A DNA stretch of 64,000 bases, taken from NCBI RefSeq assembly GCF_020852455.1, contig NZ_JADZAT010000027.1:39265-103264 (forward strand), given 5' to 3'. Below, piece after piece: positions 53,511 through 63,980 of the stretch (positions are counted from its first letter, which is position 1; each line of letters opens with the position of its first letter). The stretch comes from Novosphingobium sp. (GTDB lineage: Bacteria; Pseudomonadota; Alphaproteobacteria; Sphingomonadales; Sphingomonadaceae). The notes under the pieces are model-generated. The model worked only from the letters and a program-made list of their open reading frames with translations. It did no database searches and was not told the DNA's origin. Made by a program: the position numbers and the translations under genes.

Positions 53511-54781
53511 ACCCCCTCCAGCGCCTGCGCGAGATCGGCAACGATATCGTCAACGTGCTCGATCCCGACCGAGATCCGCACCACGTCGGCGCCCGCGCCG
53601 GCGGCGGCGAGTTCGTCTTCGCCGAGCTGGCTGTGGGTGGTCGAGGCCGGGTGGATGATCAGGCTGCGGGTGTCGCCGATATTGGCGAGGTGGCTGAACA
53701 GCTTGACCGACTGAACCAGCTTGACCCCGGCCTCGTACCCGCCCTTGACCCCGAAGGTGAACACCGCCCCGCCCTTGCCGCCAAGATAGCGCTGGGCGAG
53801 CTGGTGGTAGGGATCCTCGGGCAGGCCGGCATAGCGCACCCACGCAACCTTGGGATGGGCCTGCAGCCACTGCGCGACATGCAGCGCGTTGGCGCAGTGG
53901 CGTTCCATGCGCAGCGCCAGCGTTTCCATGCCGGTCAGCGCCAGGAAGGCATTCATCGGCGCCATCGCCGGGCCCAGATCGCGCAAGCCCAGCACGCGGC
54001 AGGCGATGATGAAGGCGATCGGCCCCACCGCATCGGCCAGCACCGCGCCGTGATAGCTGGGGTTGGGCTGGGTCAGCGTCGGGAACTTGTCGCTGGCCTT
54101 CCAGTCGAACCGGCCGGCATCGACGATCACCCCGCCGATCGAATTGCCATGACCGTTGAGGAACTTGGTGGCCGAATGGACCACTATATCGGCGCCGTGC
54201 TCGATCGGGCGGCACAGCATGGGCGTGGCCATGGTGTTGTCCACCACCAGCGGCACTCCGGCGGCATGGGCCACATCGGCAATCGCTGCGATATCCTGCA
54301 CCACCCCGCCTGGGTTGGCGAGGCTTTCGATGAACACCGCGCGGGTCTTGTCATTGATCGCGGCGGCGACATTGGCGGGATCATCGGCATCGACGAATAC
54401 CGTCTTCCAGCCGAACTTGGCAAAGGAATGGGCCAGCTGGTTGAGCGAGCCGCCATAGAGCTTTTTCGCGGCAACGATTTCGCAGCCCGGCTCCATCAGG
54501 GTGTGGAACACCAAGAGCTGCGCGGCATGGCCCGATGCCACCCCCAGCGCGCCAACCCCGCCCTCAAGCGCGGCCACCTTGGCTTCGAAGGCCGCGTTGG
54601 TGGGGTTCATGATCCGGGTATAGATGTTGCCGAATTCCTTCAGCGCAAACAGGTTCGCGGCATGCTCGGCACTGTCGAACACATAGCTCGCCGTCTGGTA
54701 GATCGGCGTGATCCGGGCCTTGGTGGTCGGATCGGGCTCACACCCGGCATGGACAGCAAGGGTTTCGAGGTTCTGGGTCAT
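53507..54781 (-). CDS. metY: O-acetylhomoserine sulfhydrylase (MetY-type PLP enzyme)
   Basis: The 424-residue Cys/Met-metabolism PLP enzyme has ETLAVHAGCEPDPTTKARITPIYQTASYVFDS, LYGGSLNQLAHSF, VDNTMATPMLCRP, HSATKFLNGHG (PLP Lys) and GDTRSLIIHPASTTHSQL. It makes homocysteine from O-acetylhomoserine and sulfide. It lies between methylmalonyl pathway genes. A short 36-codon frame ends on its start codon. Confidence 0.93.
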   Translation of the reverse strand: MTQNLETLAVHAGCEPDPTTKARITPIYQTASYVFDSAEHAANLFALKEFGNIYTRIMNPTNAAFEAKVAALEGGVGALGVASGHAAQLLVFHTLMEPGCEIVAAKKLYGGSLNQLAHSFAKFGWKTVFVDADDPANVAAAINDKTRAVFIESLANPGGVVQDIAAIADVAHAAGVPLVVDNTMATPMLCRPIEHGADIVVHSATKFLNGHGNSIGGVIVDAGRFDWKASDKFPTLTQPNPSYHGAVLADAVGPIAFIIACRVLGLRDLGPAMAPMNAFLALTGMETLALRMERHCANALHVAQWLQAHPKVAWVRYAGLPEDPYHQLAQRYLGGKGGAVFTFGVKGGYEAGVKLVQSVKLFSHLANIGDTRSLIIHPASTTHSQLGEDELAAAGAGADVVRISVGIEHVDDIVADLAQALEGV

Positions 54782-54941
54782 GAAGCGATACCTTCTGCAA
54801 GATAGATGCGCGGTTTGGCGGACCTGACGCGCAGTTCCGCCGCGAGTTTGTAATAATCGGCATTCGTCGACGCCCGTGGCTGAGCCATTCGCGGAAAGTC
54901 AGGTCGGACTGCTCCACAGGGGAGCATCAACTGCCGGGACC

Positions 54942-55220
54942 TCATCTGCCAGCCCTTTTCTGCAACACTCCACCAACAACAAACAGGCCCGCGCCAACGA
55001 GCACCAGCAAAAGGCAGGTATCGTATTCGCGCAGCAGTTCGCGGCATCGTGCGGAGGTGAGATTCGCCTCGCCATTGACAGTATTCACACTCCGCACCTG
55101 CCGGCACTGCTGCAGTTCCAGACTGGCCGCGCGTTCGAACGGCGGCGTCCAGAAGAACAGCGCCGCGATCATACAGGCGGCGCCGGCCCAGCCGAACATT
55201 CTGGGAAGGCGCTTCGGCAC
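54942..55220 (-). CDS. Small two-helix membrane protein of unknown function
   Basis: The 92-residue protein starts at a GTG whose ribosome site (GGAGGGG) lies inside the end of the mutase gene, 3 bp away. It has hydrophobic segments at about 9-25 and 70-88, with a Cys-containing periplasmic-type loop (LELQQCRQVRSV... and SARCRELLREYDTC). I see no known family. Coupling to the mutase suggests cotranscription, not necessarily related function. Confidence 0.5.
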   Translation of the reverse strand: MPKRLPRMFGWAGAACMIAALFFWTPPFERAASLELQQCRQVRSVNTVNGEANLTSARCRELLREYDTCLLLVLVGAGLFVVGGVLQKRAGR

Positions 55221-55222
55221 CG

Positions 55223-57340
<2,118 letters not shown>

Positions 57341-57352
57341 CGCTTCCTCTTT

Positions 57353-57522
57353 CCTCCCCCTGGATGGGGGAGGGATGCGCAGACTTGGCGGCGTGCCGCC
57401 TAGTCGTAGCTGGGTGGGGGTGATCGCGCTGCATTGCGCAAAGGGCACCCTCACCCCCTTCCAACTGCGCCTAGCGAGCAAGCTCGCAAGGCTCCGTATC
57501 CTTCCCCCATCAAGGGGGAAGG
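57353..57522. repeat. MITE-like element bounded by two palindromes
   Basis: The left hairpin pairs CCTCCCCC (57353-57360) with GGGGGAGG (57366-57373). The right hairpin pairs CCTTCCCCC (57500-57508) with GGGGGAAGG (57514-57522). The whole gap between mutase and hydratase is this 170-bp element, the type of short mobile repeat found in many alphaproteobacterial genomes. Confidence 0.5.
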
Positions 57523-57530
57523 GATTTTCT

Positions 57531-58319
57531 CTACCGCCCCTTGAACTCCGCCTTGCGCTTCTGGATGAAGGCCAGGCCGCCTTCCATCGCATCGGCAGAA
57601 GCGCCCGCGATCCGCTGACCTTCAGCCTCGGCCAGCAGCACCTGCGACAGGGTGCCGTCGAGCGCGGTCTGGATGTTCAGCTTCATCGTCGAATAGGACA
57701 CGGTCGGCCCTTCGGAGAGCCGGGTGGCGAGCGCCATCGCCTCGTCCATCAGGGCCGCATCATCGACCGCCTTGTAGATCAGGCCCCAGTCCTCGGCCTG
57801 TTCGGCGCCGATCTTTTCGCCCAGCATCATCATCCGTGTCGCGCGCGCGCGGCCGATCGCCCGGGCCAGCAGCCAGGTGCTGCCGCCATCGGGGACCAGC
57901 CCGATATTGACGAAAGCCTGAAGGAAATAGGCGCTCTTGCCCGCCAGCACGAAATCGCCGGCCAGCGCAATCGAGCAGCCCACGCCCGCCGCCGCACCGT
58001 TGACCGCGCAGACCACCGGCACCGGCGCGCGCAGGATCTGGGTGATCACGGGATTGTAGAAGTTCTGCAGCGCCCGGTGGCTGCCGCCCTTCTGTTCCAG
58101 CGGGCTGCGATCACCCCGCGCCGCCAGGTCCGCGCCCGAGCAGAAGCCCTTGCCCGCCCCGGTGATCACCACCGCCCGGGCATCGCCCAGATCATAAAAC
58201 GCCGCGCCCAGTTCCTCGGCCAGCTGGATCGAGGCGGCATTGAGCCGTTCGGGCCGGTTGAGCGTGATCTTGAGGACATTGCCCACGCGCTCGGTCAGGA
58301 TCGTTTCGCAATCAGCCAT
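57531..58319 (-). CDS. Enoyl-CoA hydratase/isomerase (PaaG-like)
   Basis: The 262-residue crotonase-fold enzyme has [55 protein letters not shown] and [21 protein letters not shown]. The latter two segments form the oxyanion hole and active site, and the Asp in PDGGS fits the PaaG-type isomerase. Start 58319 has GGAGAGAG upstream; an ATG at 58331 adds four residues. It lies between repeat elements but on the same strand as the propionate genes. Confidence 0.9.
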   Translation of the reverse strand: MADCETILTERVGNVLKITLNRPERLNAASIQLAEELGAAFYDLGDARAVVITGAGKGFCSGADLAARGDRSPLEQKGGSHRALQNFYNPVITQILRAPVPVVCAVNGAAAGVGCSIALAGDFVLAGKSAYFLQAFVNIGLVPDGGSTWLLARAIGRARATRMMMLGEKIGAEQAEDWGLIYKAVDDAALMDEAMALATRLSEGPTVSYSTMKLNIQTALDGTLSQVLLAEAEGQRIAGASADAMEGGLAFIQKRKAEFKGR

Positions 58320-58341
58320 TTCTCTCTCCAATTCAAAAATT

Positions 58342-58480
58342 CGTCACCCTGAACTTGGTTCAGGGTCCATTTCTCGTCCCGCCCCGACGCCCTGTTGGGG
58401 AACCGGACGGCTCCGTTTTCGTCTCTCACCATCCACCGAACATGCGGCGCGATGGACCCTGAAACGAGTTCAGGGTGACG
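58342..58480. repeat. REPIN: inverted pair of 29-bp REP palindromes
   Basis: The left unit 58342-58370 and the right unit 58452-58480 are reverse complements with 2 mismatches. Each unit is itself palindromic (CCCTGAA...TTCAGGG). This fills the gap between the epimerase and the hydratase. Confidence 0.75.
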
Positions 58481-58487
58481 GTGTTGG

Positions 58488-58934
58488 TTAGTGTGCCGCG
58501 TTATCCGGCGTCTCCATGATTTCGGTCAGTACCCCTTGCATGTCGCGGGGGTGGACGAAGAAGATCAGCGTGCCGTGCGCGCCGATCCGGGGTTCGCCCA
58601 GCACGCGCTTGCCCATTGCCTCGAATTCGGCCTTGGCCTTGTGGATGTCGGGCACTTCGTAGCACATGTGGTGCTGCCCACCGGCCGGGTTCTTCTCAAG
58701 GAAGCTGGCAATGCTGGTGTTGCCGGGCAGCGGCTCGATCAGTTCGATCTGGGTGCCGTTCAGCGCGCCATCCGCGCCGGGCGTATCGACGAAGCAGACC
58801 TTCACGCCCTGATCGGGCAGGTCGAACGGGTCATGGATCTTCGTCGCACCCATCACGTCGCGGTAGAACACGATCGAATCCGCGATCGACGGGGTGGCAA
58901 CTCCGATGTGGTTCAGTCGGCCCAGTTTCATCAT
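58488..58934 (-). CDS. mce: Methylmalonyl-CoA epimerase
   Basis: The 148-residue vicinal-oxygen-chelate protein has LNHIGVATPSIADSIVFYRDVMGA, IELIEPLPGNTSIASFLEKNPAGGQHHMCYEV and LGEPRIGAHGTLIFFVHPRDMQGVLTEI. His9, the His of HHMCYEV and the Glu of LTEIME are the usual metal ligands. It interconverts R- and S-methylmalonyl-CoA between carboxylase and mutase. Start 58934 has AAAGGAG upstream. Confidence 0.95.
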   Translation of the reverse strand: MMKLGRLNHIGVATPSIADSIVFYRDVMGATKIHDPFDLPDQGVKVCFVDTPGADGALNGTQIELIEPLPGNTSIASFLEKNPAGGQHHMCYEVPDIHKAKAEFEAMGKRVLGEPRIGAHGTLIFFVHPRDMQGVLTEIMETPDNAAH

Positions 58935-58942
58935 CGCTCCTT

Positions 58943-59899
58943 TCAGCAGCCCAGCTTCGTTTCGCCCGAAGCGATCACGTACTTGCCGCCGCGCATCACA
59001 TAGCTTTCGGTAAAGCTCTCGGTTCCGGTCACCTTGACCTGCAGCGACTTGCCCTTCTGCACGCCCACGATCTTGCCATCGAGCGTGCGCAGCGGATTGC
59101 CGCCCATATCGGTGCCGGTATCGGGATCGACCGCACCATCGTTGGTGGTCGAAGTGGCGATGAACGAGGTTACCGGGCCCTTGGCGGTCAGTTCGGTGAT
59201 CGTCGTACCGCCGCAGAAATAGCCCTGGTTGCCATCGGTGCCGCTGGCCACCACCGCCGGGCTGGCGGTGTATTCGCTCGACAGCCGCCATTCGGGCACG
59301 TTGCCCCAGCCCCAGCCCGAAACGGCTTCGGGCCACTTGCCGGTTACCTTGAACTTGCCGCCTTCGTCCTTGAGGTAATAGACCCCGACAAAGCCCGAAC
59401 AGGCATGGCAGCCATCGGGACGCTGGGTGCTGGTCAGCAGCACCGCGCCGAACGGCAGTTGCAGCAGCCGCTCGGCCTTGGTGATCACCGCCTGGCTGCC
59501 TTCCTTGCGGGTGCGGCTGCCGACAAAGCCCAGCGCGGCGAGCGAGGCGAGCCGCAGCTGCTCGCCTTCGGGCAGGCTGGCGATCGCGGGGACCGCCTCG
59601 GGGGCCACTGCCGCCGCCGCATCGCTGGCCGCAGTTGTCGGCTCCGCCGCCGGATCGCTGCCGCCCGAAAGGCCGTACCAGGCCCCTGCACCCAGGATCA
59701 CCACCGCCGCCGCGATCCCCGCCAGCAGCCCCTTGTTGAGCGTGGGCGATGCGGGGGCATCAGACCAGGCCTCAGGCGCAGCCGGCGTGTCAGCGCCAGC
59801 CAGCAGCCGCGCCTTCTGCTCGGCAAATTCAGCCTCGCTGAGCGCGCCCGATTCCTTCAGGCGGTGCAGGCGTTCGATGGCATCGAGATGGTCGGTCAT
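58943..59899 (-). CDS. SHOCT-domain membrane protein
   Basis: The 318-residue protein has an N-terminal SHOCT motif (IERLHRLKESGALSEAEFAEQKARLL), one membrane helix (about 57-77), an Ala-rich linker, and a periplasmic C-terminal domain of unknown fold with three Cys (CHACSGF and the final C). It sits 8 bp upstream of the epimerase and 4 bp downstream of the small frame. The domain may be an assembly or sorting signal; enzymatic role not seen. Confidence 0.7.
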   Translation of the reverse strand: MTDHLDAIERLHRLKESGALSEAEFAEQKARLLAGADTPAAPEAWSDAPASPTLNKGLLAGIAAAVVILGAGAWYGLSGGSDPAAEPTTAASDAAAAVAPEAVPAIASLPEGEQLRLASLAALGFVGSRTRKEGSQAVITKAERLLQLPFGAVLLTSTQRPDGCHACSGFVGVYYLKDEGGKFKVTGKWPEAVSGWGWGNVPEWRLSSEYTASPAVVASGTDGNQGYFCGGTTITELTAKGPVTSFIATSTTNDGAVDPDTGTDMGGNPLRTLDGKIVGVQKGKSLQVKVTGTESFTESYVMRGGKYVIASGETKLGC

Positions 59900-59903
59900 G
59901 CGG

Positions 59904-60014
59904 TTAGGCCTTGATTGCGTTCGGAACAGGGAGGTTCAAGCCCAAGCCCCTCCTCTTCAGGTGAAGGGCCTTCTTGGAGCCGCGGACGATATTGACAAGA
60001 CGGTCCAGGTTCAC
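59904..60014 (-). CDS. Possible 36-residue basic small protein
   Basis: A GTG start (60014) with AAGGAG upstream overlaps the preceding stop (GTGA), and the frame ends 4 bp before the SHOCT gene. The peptide is strongly basic (GSKKALHLKRRGLGLN). Short, no family known; the ribosome site and tight coupling argue that it may be translated. Confidence 0.4.
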   Translation of the reverse strand: MNLDRLVNIVRGSKKALHLKRRGLGLNLPVPNAIKA

Positions 60015-60337
60015 GCCCGCTCCTTCAGTTCCAAGTGCCCGGCCATCCCAGCGACGGCCAGAGTGCATGCACCAGCAAGCCATCCAATGAAGAAGAGCCT
60101 CAAGCCGACACTGTATTGCCAAGCAGTCTGACTTGAAACGTAGACAATTTTTTTGCCGTGGAAGGCAACGGGCACATCCTTCCCCGGCACTGGCAGCAAG
60201 GCCGCCTGTGCTGTCGCTTCGGCATACCCCGACAGACCGAACCCGAGGATGGCAGCAGCCAAAAACAGCCAGATGGCCACCCGAAATTGGATCGGGGCAG
60301 AAGTCCGAAAGCCCAGTCTATAGCGGAATATTGTCAT
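60011..60337 (-). CDS. Two-helix membrane protein of unknown function
   Basis: The 108-residue protein has hydrophobic segments at about 19-38 and 79-99, with a loop of about 40 residues ([19 protein letters not shown]...). Its ATG lies inside the last 20 bp of pccB in another frame, so it is the second gene of the pccB transcript. No recognised family. Confidence 0.5.
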   Translation of the reverse strand: MTIFRYRLGFRTSAPIQFRVAIWLFLAAAILGFGLSGYAEATAQAALLPVPGKDVPVAFHGKKIVYVSSQTAWQYSVGLRLFFIGWLAGACTLAVAGMAGHLELKERA

Positions 60338-61850
60338 GCTTCTTCCAAGGGTTCTCGAGGCTCTTGTCGCGCAGCTTGCGCAGCCCCAGCGCGATCCGCC
60401 GCCTTGTATTCCGCGGGTGGATCACCTCGTCGATGAAGCCCTTGCTGGCCGCCACGAACGGGTTGGCAAACCGGTCTTCGTATTCGGCGGTGCGTTCGGC
60501 GATCTTCTCGGGATCGCCCAGGTCCTGGCGGAAGATGATCTCGACCGCGCCCTTGGCGCCCATCACCGCGATTTCGCCGGTGGGCCAGCTATAGTTCAGA
60601 TCGCCGCGCAGGTGCTTTGAACTCATCACGCAATAGGCCCCGCCATAGGCCTTGCGGGTGATCACAGTGATCTTGGGTACGGTCGCTTCGGCATAGGCGA
60701 ACAGCAGTTTGGCGCCGTGCTTGATGATCCCGCCGTATTCCTGGGAGGTGCCGGGCAGGAACCCGGGCACATCGACAAAGGTCAGGATCGGAATTTCGAA
60801 GGCATCGCAGAACCGCACGAAGCGCGCGGCCTTCTTGCTGGCGTTGATATCAAGCACGCCCGCCAGCACCATCGGCTGGTTGGCGACCACGCCCACGGTG
60901 CGCCCTTCAACCCGCCCGAATCCGACGATGATATTGGCGGCATGGCCCGGCTGGATTTCGAAGAACTCGCCCTCGTCCAGCACCTTCCGCACCACTTCGT
61001 GCATGTCATAGGGCTGGTTGGCATTGGCCGGGATCAGCGTATCCAGGCTGTCCTCGATCCGGTCCCACGGGTCGCTGGTCGGGCGTTCGGGCACGCCGGT
61101 GCGGTTGTTGAGCGGCAGATAGTCGATCAGGTCGCGCGCGGTCAGCAGCGCCTCGATATCGTTCTCAAGCGCAAGGTCGGCGACCGAGGTCTTGGTCGAA
61201 TGCGTCACTGCGCCGCCCAGCTCTTCCTGCGTCACGATCTCGTTGGTCACGGTCTTGACCACATCAGGCCCGGTGACGAACATGTAGCTGCTGTCCTTCA
61301 CCATGAAGATGAAGTCGGTCATCGCCGGCGAATAGACCGCCCCGCCCGCACAAGGCCCCATGATCAGGCTGAGCTGCGGCACCACGCCGCTGGCGAGCAC
61401 GTTGCGCTGGAAGATCTCGGTATAGCCGCCAAGGCTGGCAACTCCTTCCTGGATCCGCGCACCGCCGCTGTCGTTGAGGCCGATCACCGGCGCACCGACC
61501 TTCATCGCCGCGTCCATGATCTTGCAGATCTTCATCGCGTGGCGTTCGGATACCGCGCCGCCGAACACGGTGAAATCCTGCGCATAGGCATAGACCAGCC
61601 GGCCGTTGATCGTGCCCGAACCGGTCACCACCCCGTCGCCCGGCACCGTCGTATCGGGCATGCCGAAATCGGTGCAGTTGTGTTCGACGTAAGAGCCGAT
61701 TTCCTCGAAGCTACCCTCATCGAGCAGGATCGACAGCCGCTCGCGCGCGGTCAGCTTGCCCTTGGCGTGCTGGGCATCGATCCGCTTCTGCCCACCGCCC
61801 AGGCGGGCAGCGGCGCGGCGGCGTTCCATTTCAGCGATATTTGCGGACAT
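60318..61850 (-). CDS. pccB: Propionyl-CoA (acyl-CoA) carboxylase beta subunit
   Basis: The 510-residue carboxyltransferase has the PccB features: [82 protein letters not shown], and [15 protein letters not shown] with the GGA oxyanion site. It transfers the carboxyl from PccA biotin to propionyl-CoA. Start 61850 (MSANIAEME) fits relatives. It is the promoter-proximal gene of the set, facing the ScfR regulator with TTTGCAAA-like sites between. Confidence 0.96.
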   Translation of the reverse strand: MSANIAEMERRRAAARLGGGQKRIDAQHAKGKLTARERLSILLDEGSFEEIGSYVEHNCTDFGMPDTTVPGDGVVTGSGTINGRLVYAYAQDFTVFGGAVSERHAMKICKIMDAAMKVGAPVIGLNDSGGARIQEGVASLGGYTEIFQRNVLASGVVPQLSLIMGPCAGGAVYSPAMTDFIFMVKDSSYMFVTGPDVVKTVTNEIVTQEELGGAVTHSTKTSVADLALENDIEALLTARDLIDYLPLNNRTGVPERPTSDPWDRIEDSLDTLIPANANQPYDMHEVVRKVLDEGEFFEIQPGHAANIIVGFGRVEGRTVGVVANQPMVLAGVLDINASKKAARFVRFCDAFEIPILTFVDVPGFLPGTSQEYGGIIKHGAKLLFAYAEATVPKITVITRKAYGGAYCVMSSKHLRGDLNYSWPTGEIAVMGAKGAVEIIFRQDLGDPEKIAERTAEYEDRFANPFVAASKGFIDEVIHPRNTRRRIALGLRKLRDKSLENPWKKHDNIPL

Positions 61851-61916
61851 TTGCACCCCGTCCCACGTGTCAAAGCCTGCTGGATGCGGCGACTGAGGCG
61901 CAATGTCCAATGTGAA

Positions 61917-61957
61917 TTTGCGAAGTTGCGAAGTTCAGTTTTGCAAAATTCCGCGAA
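61917..61957. promoter_or_regulatory. TTTGCAAA-like operator cluster (probable ScfR/PccR-type sites)
   Basis: Three half-palindromic sites lie between pccB and the regulator: TTTGCGAA (61917-61924), GTTGCGAA (61925-61932) and TTTTGCAAAA (61939-61948, perfect palindrome). A weaker TTCCGCGAA follows. PccR/MccR/RamB-type regulators bind TTTGCAAA motifs, so this is a good candidate operator for pccB and/or the regulator. Confidence 0.7.
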
Positions 61958-61970
61958 GCGGCCTATAAAT

Positions 61971-62034
61971 CTCCATGTCTCCGCGCCTCCGCGTGAAACC
62001 ATTCAATCTCACGCGGAGGCGCGGAGACATGGAG
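61971..62034. repeat. Perfect 26-bp inverted repeat in the regulator leader, covering its ribosome site
   Basis: 61971-61996 is the exact reverse complement of 62009-62034 (12-nt loop). The right arm ends in GGAG, part of the GGAGGA Shine-Dalgarno for the ATG at 62046. The sequence type (CTCCGCGCCTCCGCGTGA) recurs in many genomes as a short mobile repeat. Confidence 0.85.
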
Positions 62035-62045
62035 GAACAGAGACG

Positions 62046-63443
62046 ATGGCAAAACGCCGGATTTTCGCTGGGGAGCGGTTGAAGGCGCTCCGCGCCGAGC
62101 GGGGGCTTAACCAGGCGGCGATGGGCGATCTGCTGGGGATCAGCACGTCCTACCTCTCGCAGCTGGAACACGACGACCGGCCACTTACGCCGGTGCTGGT
62201 CGAGCGCCTCAGCCGCGCCTTCCCGCTCGACTGGCGCGAGATCGGTGCGGGCGAGGCCGAGACGCGGCTGGCCGCACTGCGCGAAGCCAACGCCGATCCG
62301 CTGTTCCCCGAACCGCTCGACGCCGCGCAGCTTGCGCGGCTCGCCGAACAGCAACCCGCGCTGGCTGACCGCTTCATCGCCCTGCACGAAGCCTATCGCC
62401 GCACCGGGCAACGCCTGCAGATGGTCGATGAAGCGCTGGCCAGCGAAAGCGGGGCCTCGCGCCTGCCGTGGGAGGAAGTGCGCGACTGGTTCCACCTGGC
62501 CGGCAACTATGTCGATCCGATCGACCGCGCCGCCGAGGCGCTCGCCGCGCGGCTGGGCGGGCTTTCCCCCGATACCGACGCAATCGAGGACTATCTCAAG
62601 CAGGCGCTGTCGGTTTCGCTGATCTATTCGGGGCAGGCCGGTCTGCGCAGCTACGACGCCGAGATGGGCCACCTGACGATCGATCCCGGCCAGCCGGTCG
62701 AAAGCCGCCGTTTCCAGCTGGCCCATCAGCTCGCCGCGCTGGCGCTCAAGGACGAGATCGCGGCGGTGGTGGAAGCAGCCAGGCTCAACAGCGCGGCCAG
62801 CCGCCAGCTGCTGTTCGTCGGGCTGTGCAACTATGCCGCCGGCGCGCTACTGATGCCCTATGCCCGCTTCCGCGCCGAGGCCCGTAGCCTGCGCCACGAT
62901 ATCGACCAGCTGGCGCAGCGTTTCGGCACCAGTTTCGAGCAGACCTGCCACCGGCTCTCCACGCTCCAGCGCGAGGACGCGCGCGGGGTGCCGTTCTTCT
63001 TCTGCCGGGTCGACATGGCCGGCAACATCACCAAGCGGCACAGCGCCACCCGTCTGCAATTCGCCCGCTTCGGCGGCGCCTGTCCGCTGTGGATCGTGCA
63101 CGAGGCGGTGGCGATCCCCGACCGGATCCTGGTCCAGCTGGCCGAAACCCCCGACGGGGTGCGCTATGTCTCGATGGCCAAGGGGCTGGTCAAGCCCAGC
63201 GGCAGCTATGCCCGCAGCCCCCGCCGCTATGCCGTGGCACTTGGCTGCGAGGCGGAACATGCCAGCGAATTCGTCTATGCCGACGGCCTGGACCTGGCCA
63301 GCGAGCGCGCCGCGACCCGGATCGGCGTGTCCTGCCGCCTGTGCCCCCGCCCCGACTGCGACCAGCGCGCCTTCCCCCCCAGCGACCGCGCGATCAGCGT
63401 CGATCCCGACAGCCGCAGCGTGGTGCCCTATCGGCTGGCCTGA
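62046..63443 (+). CDS. ScfR-family transcriptional regulator (PccR/MccR/RamB-like)
   Basis: The 465-residue protein has an XRE HTH (residues about 8-62: AGERLKALRAERGLNQAAMGDLLGISTSYLSQLEHDDRPLT), an IrrE/DUF955-like domain without an HExxH active site (AHQLAALAL), and a C-terminal DUF2083-type region with the Cys motif SCRLCPRPDCDQRAFPP. This architecture is that of the short-chain fatty-acyl regulators that sense propionyl- or methylmalonyl-CoA state. It is divergent from pccB. Start 62046 was chosen because GGAGGA is 9 nt upstream; the ribosome site lies in a hairpin. Confidence 0.88.
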   Translation: MAKRRIFAGERLKALRAERGLNQAAMGDLLGISTSYLSQLEHDDRPLTPVLVERLSRAFPLDWREIGAGEAETRLAALREANADPLFPEPLDAAQLARLAEQQPALADRFIALHEAYRRTGQRLQMVDEALASESGASRLPWEEVRDWFHLAGNYVDPIDRAAEALAARLGGLSPDTDAIEDYLKQALSVSLIYSGQAGLRSYDAEMGHLTIDPGQPVESRRFQLAHQLAALALKDEIAAVVEAARLNSAASRQLLFVGLCNYAAGALLMPYARFRAEARSLRHDIDQLAQRFGTSFEQTCHRLSTLQREDARGVPFFFCRVDMAGNITKRHSATRLQFARFGGACPLWIVHEAVAIPDRILVQLAETPDGVRYVSMAKGLVKPSGSYARSPRRYAVALGCEAEHASEFVYADGLDLASERAATRIGVSCRLCPRPDCDQRAFPPSDRAISVDPDSRSVVPYRLA

Positions 63444-63459
63444 ATTGGGGGGAATCCGG

Positions 63460-63505
63460 TGGTGAGCCCTGCTGGGTTCGAACCAGCGACCTACTGATTA
63501 AAAGT
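63460..63505 (-). other. tRNA-Lys(UUU) 3' fragment: probable attachment site of a genomic island
   Basis: Read on the minus strand, the fragment runs from the anticodon (ACTTTTAATC) through an intact T-arm (GCTGG-TTCGAAC-CCAGC) to AGGGCTC, A and CCA. The 5' half of the tRNA is absent: sequence right of 63505 does not fold as D-arm or acceptor. This is the pattern left when a tyrosine integrase inserts into a tRNA 3' end. The displaced fragment borders chromosome on its left, so the element lies to the right. Confidence 0.75.
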
Positions 63506-63535
63506 TGGCCATAAGCTCTTAGTTTTCAATTGCAT

Positions 63536-63626
63536 AACGTTGCGAAACGTTGCTTGGGGAACGCGATTGTGCGGCCCGCCTGCCCGTATTTCGTTGCAGC
63601 CCATTTCAGTCTCTAGCAGCCCATTT
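63536..63626. repeat. Paired direct repeats beside the att fragment
   Basis: AACGTTGC occurs at 63536-63543 and 63546-63553 (10-bp phasing). GCAGCCCATTT occurs at 63596-63606 and 63616-63626 (20-bp phasing). Phased repeats next to an att core often bind integrase arms or excisionase. Confidence 0.45.
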
Positions 63627-63663
63627 GATGAGCCTGATACCCCGCTGGGACCCCGTTGCTGAT

Positions 63664-63873
63664 TCACCGTTGAAGGATCTCGATCACCTCAACGCCCAAT
63701 GAGTTTTGCAAGGGCTTAAGCACGTCTGGAAACGCCTTCCCAACAACCAACTTTGTTTCAATTCTCACTCGATCCCCTTTGAACGCACTTTCAGCTTCCA
63801 TCACTGAACGATATTTTACGCACTGGAACAGTCCGCGCGTAAGATCGACATCATTCGAGATTGAAGACTTCAC
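63664..63873 (-). CDS. Small hypothetical protein in the island edge
   Basis: A 69-residue frame with GTG start and GGGGAG 7 nt upstream. It is notably AT-richer than the rest of the window. The segment LTRGLFQCVKYRSVMEAE looks like part of a larger domain family I cannot name, so this may be a truncated remnant. Position right of the att fragment supports its mobile origin. Confidence 0.5.
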   Translation of the reverse strand: MKSSISNDVDLTRGLFQCVKYRSVMEAESAFKGDRVRIETKLVVGKAFPDVLKPLQNSLGVEVIEILQR

Positions 63874-63946
63874 TGACGTGCTCCCCTGATTGTTACCATT
63901 CAGAGGGAGAGTCTGGCTCTTTCATGATGGTTGTTTGATGGGATGG

Positions 63947-63980
63947 CAACGTGTCTGGGGGCATGCCCCCAGACACGTTG
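63947..63980. repeat. Perfect 34-bp palindrome near the window end
   Basis: 63947-63980 equals its own reverse complement, with no loop (centre between 63963 and 63964, GGGGGCATGCCCCC). It could be a strong hairpin terminator or the joined ends of a small mobile element within the island. Confidence 0.75.

Noticed and set aside
53507..54941. SAM-II-type riboswitch upstream of metY
   Set aside because: I looked for the conserved SAM-II pseudoknot elements in the 160-bp gap and could not find them.
60717..62045. Long in-frame upstream extension of the ScfR regulator
   Set aside because: It would cover pccB on the other strand and the inverted-repeat leader; the HTH begins right after the ATG at 62046, which has its own ribosome site.
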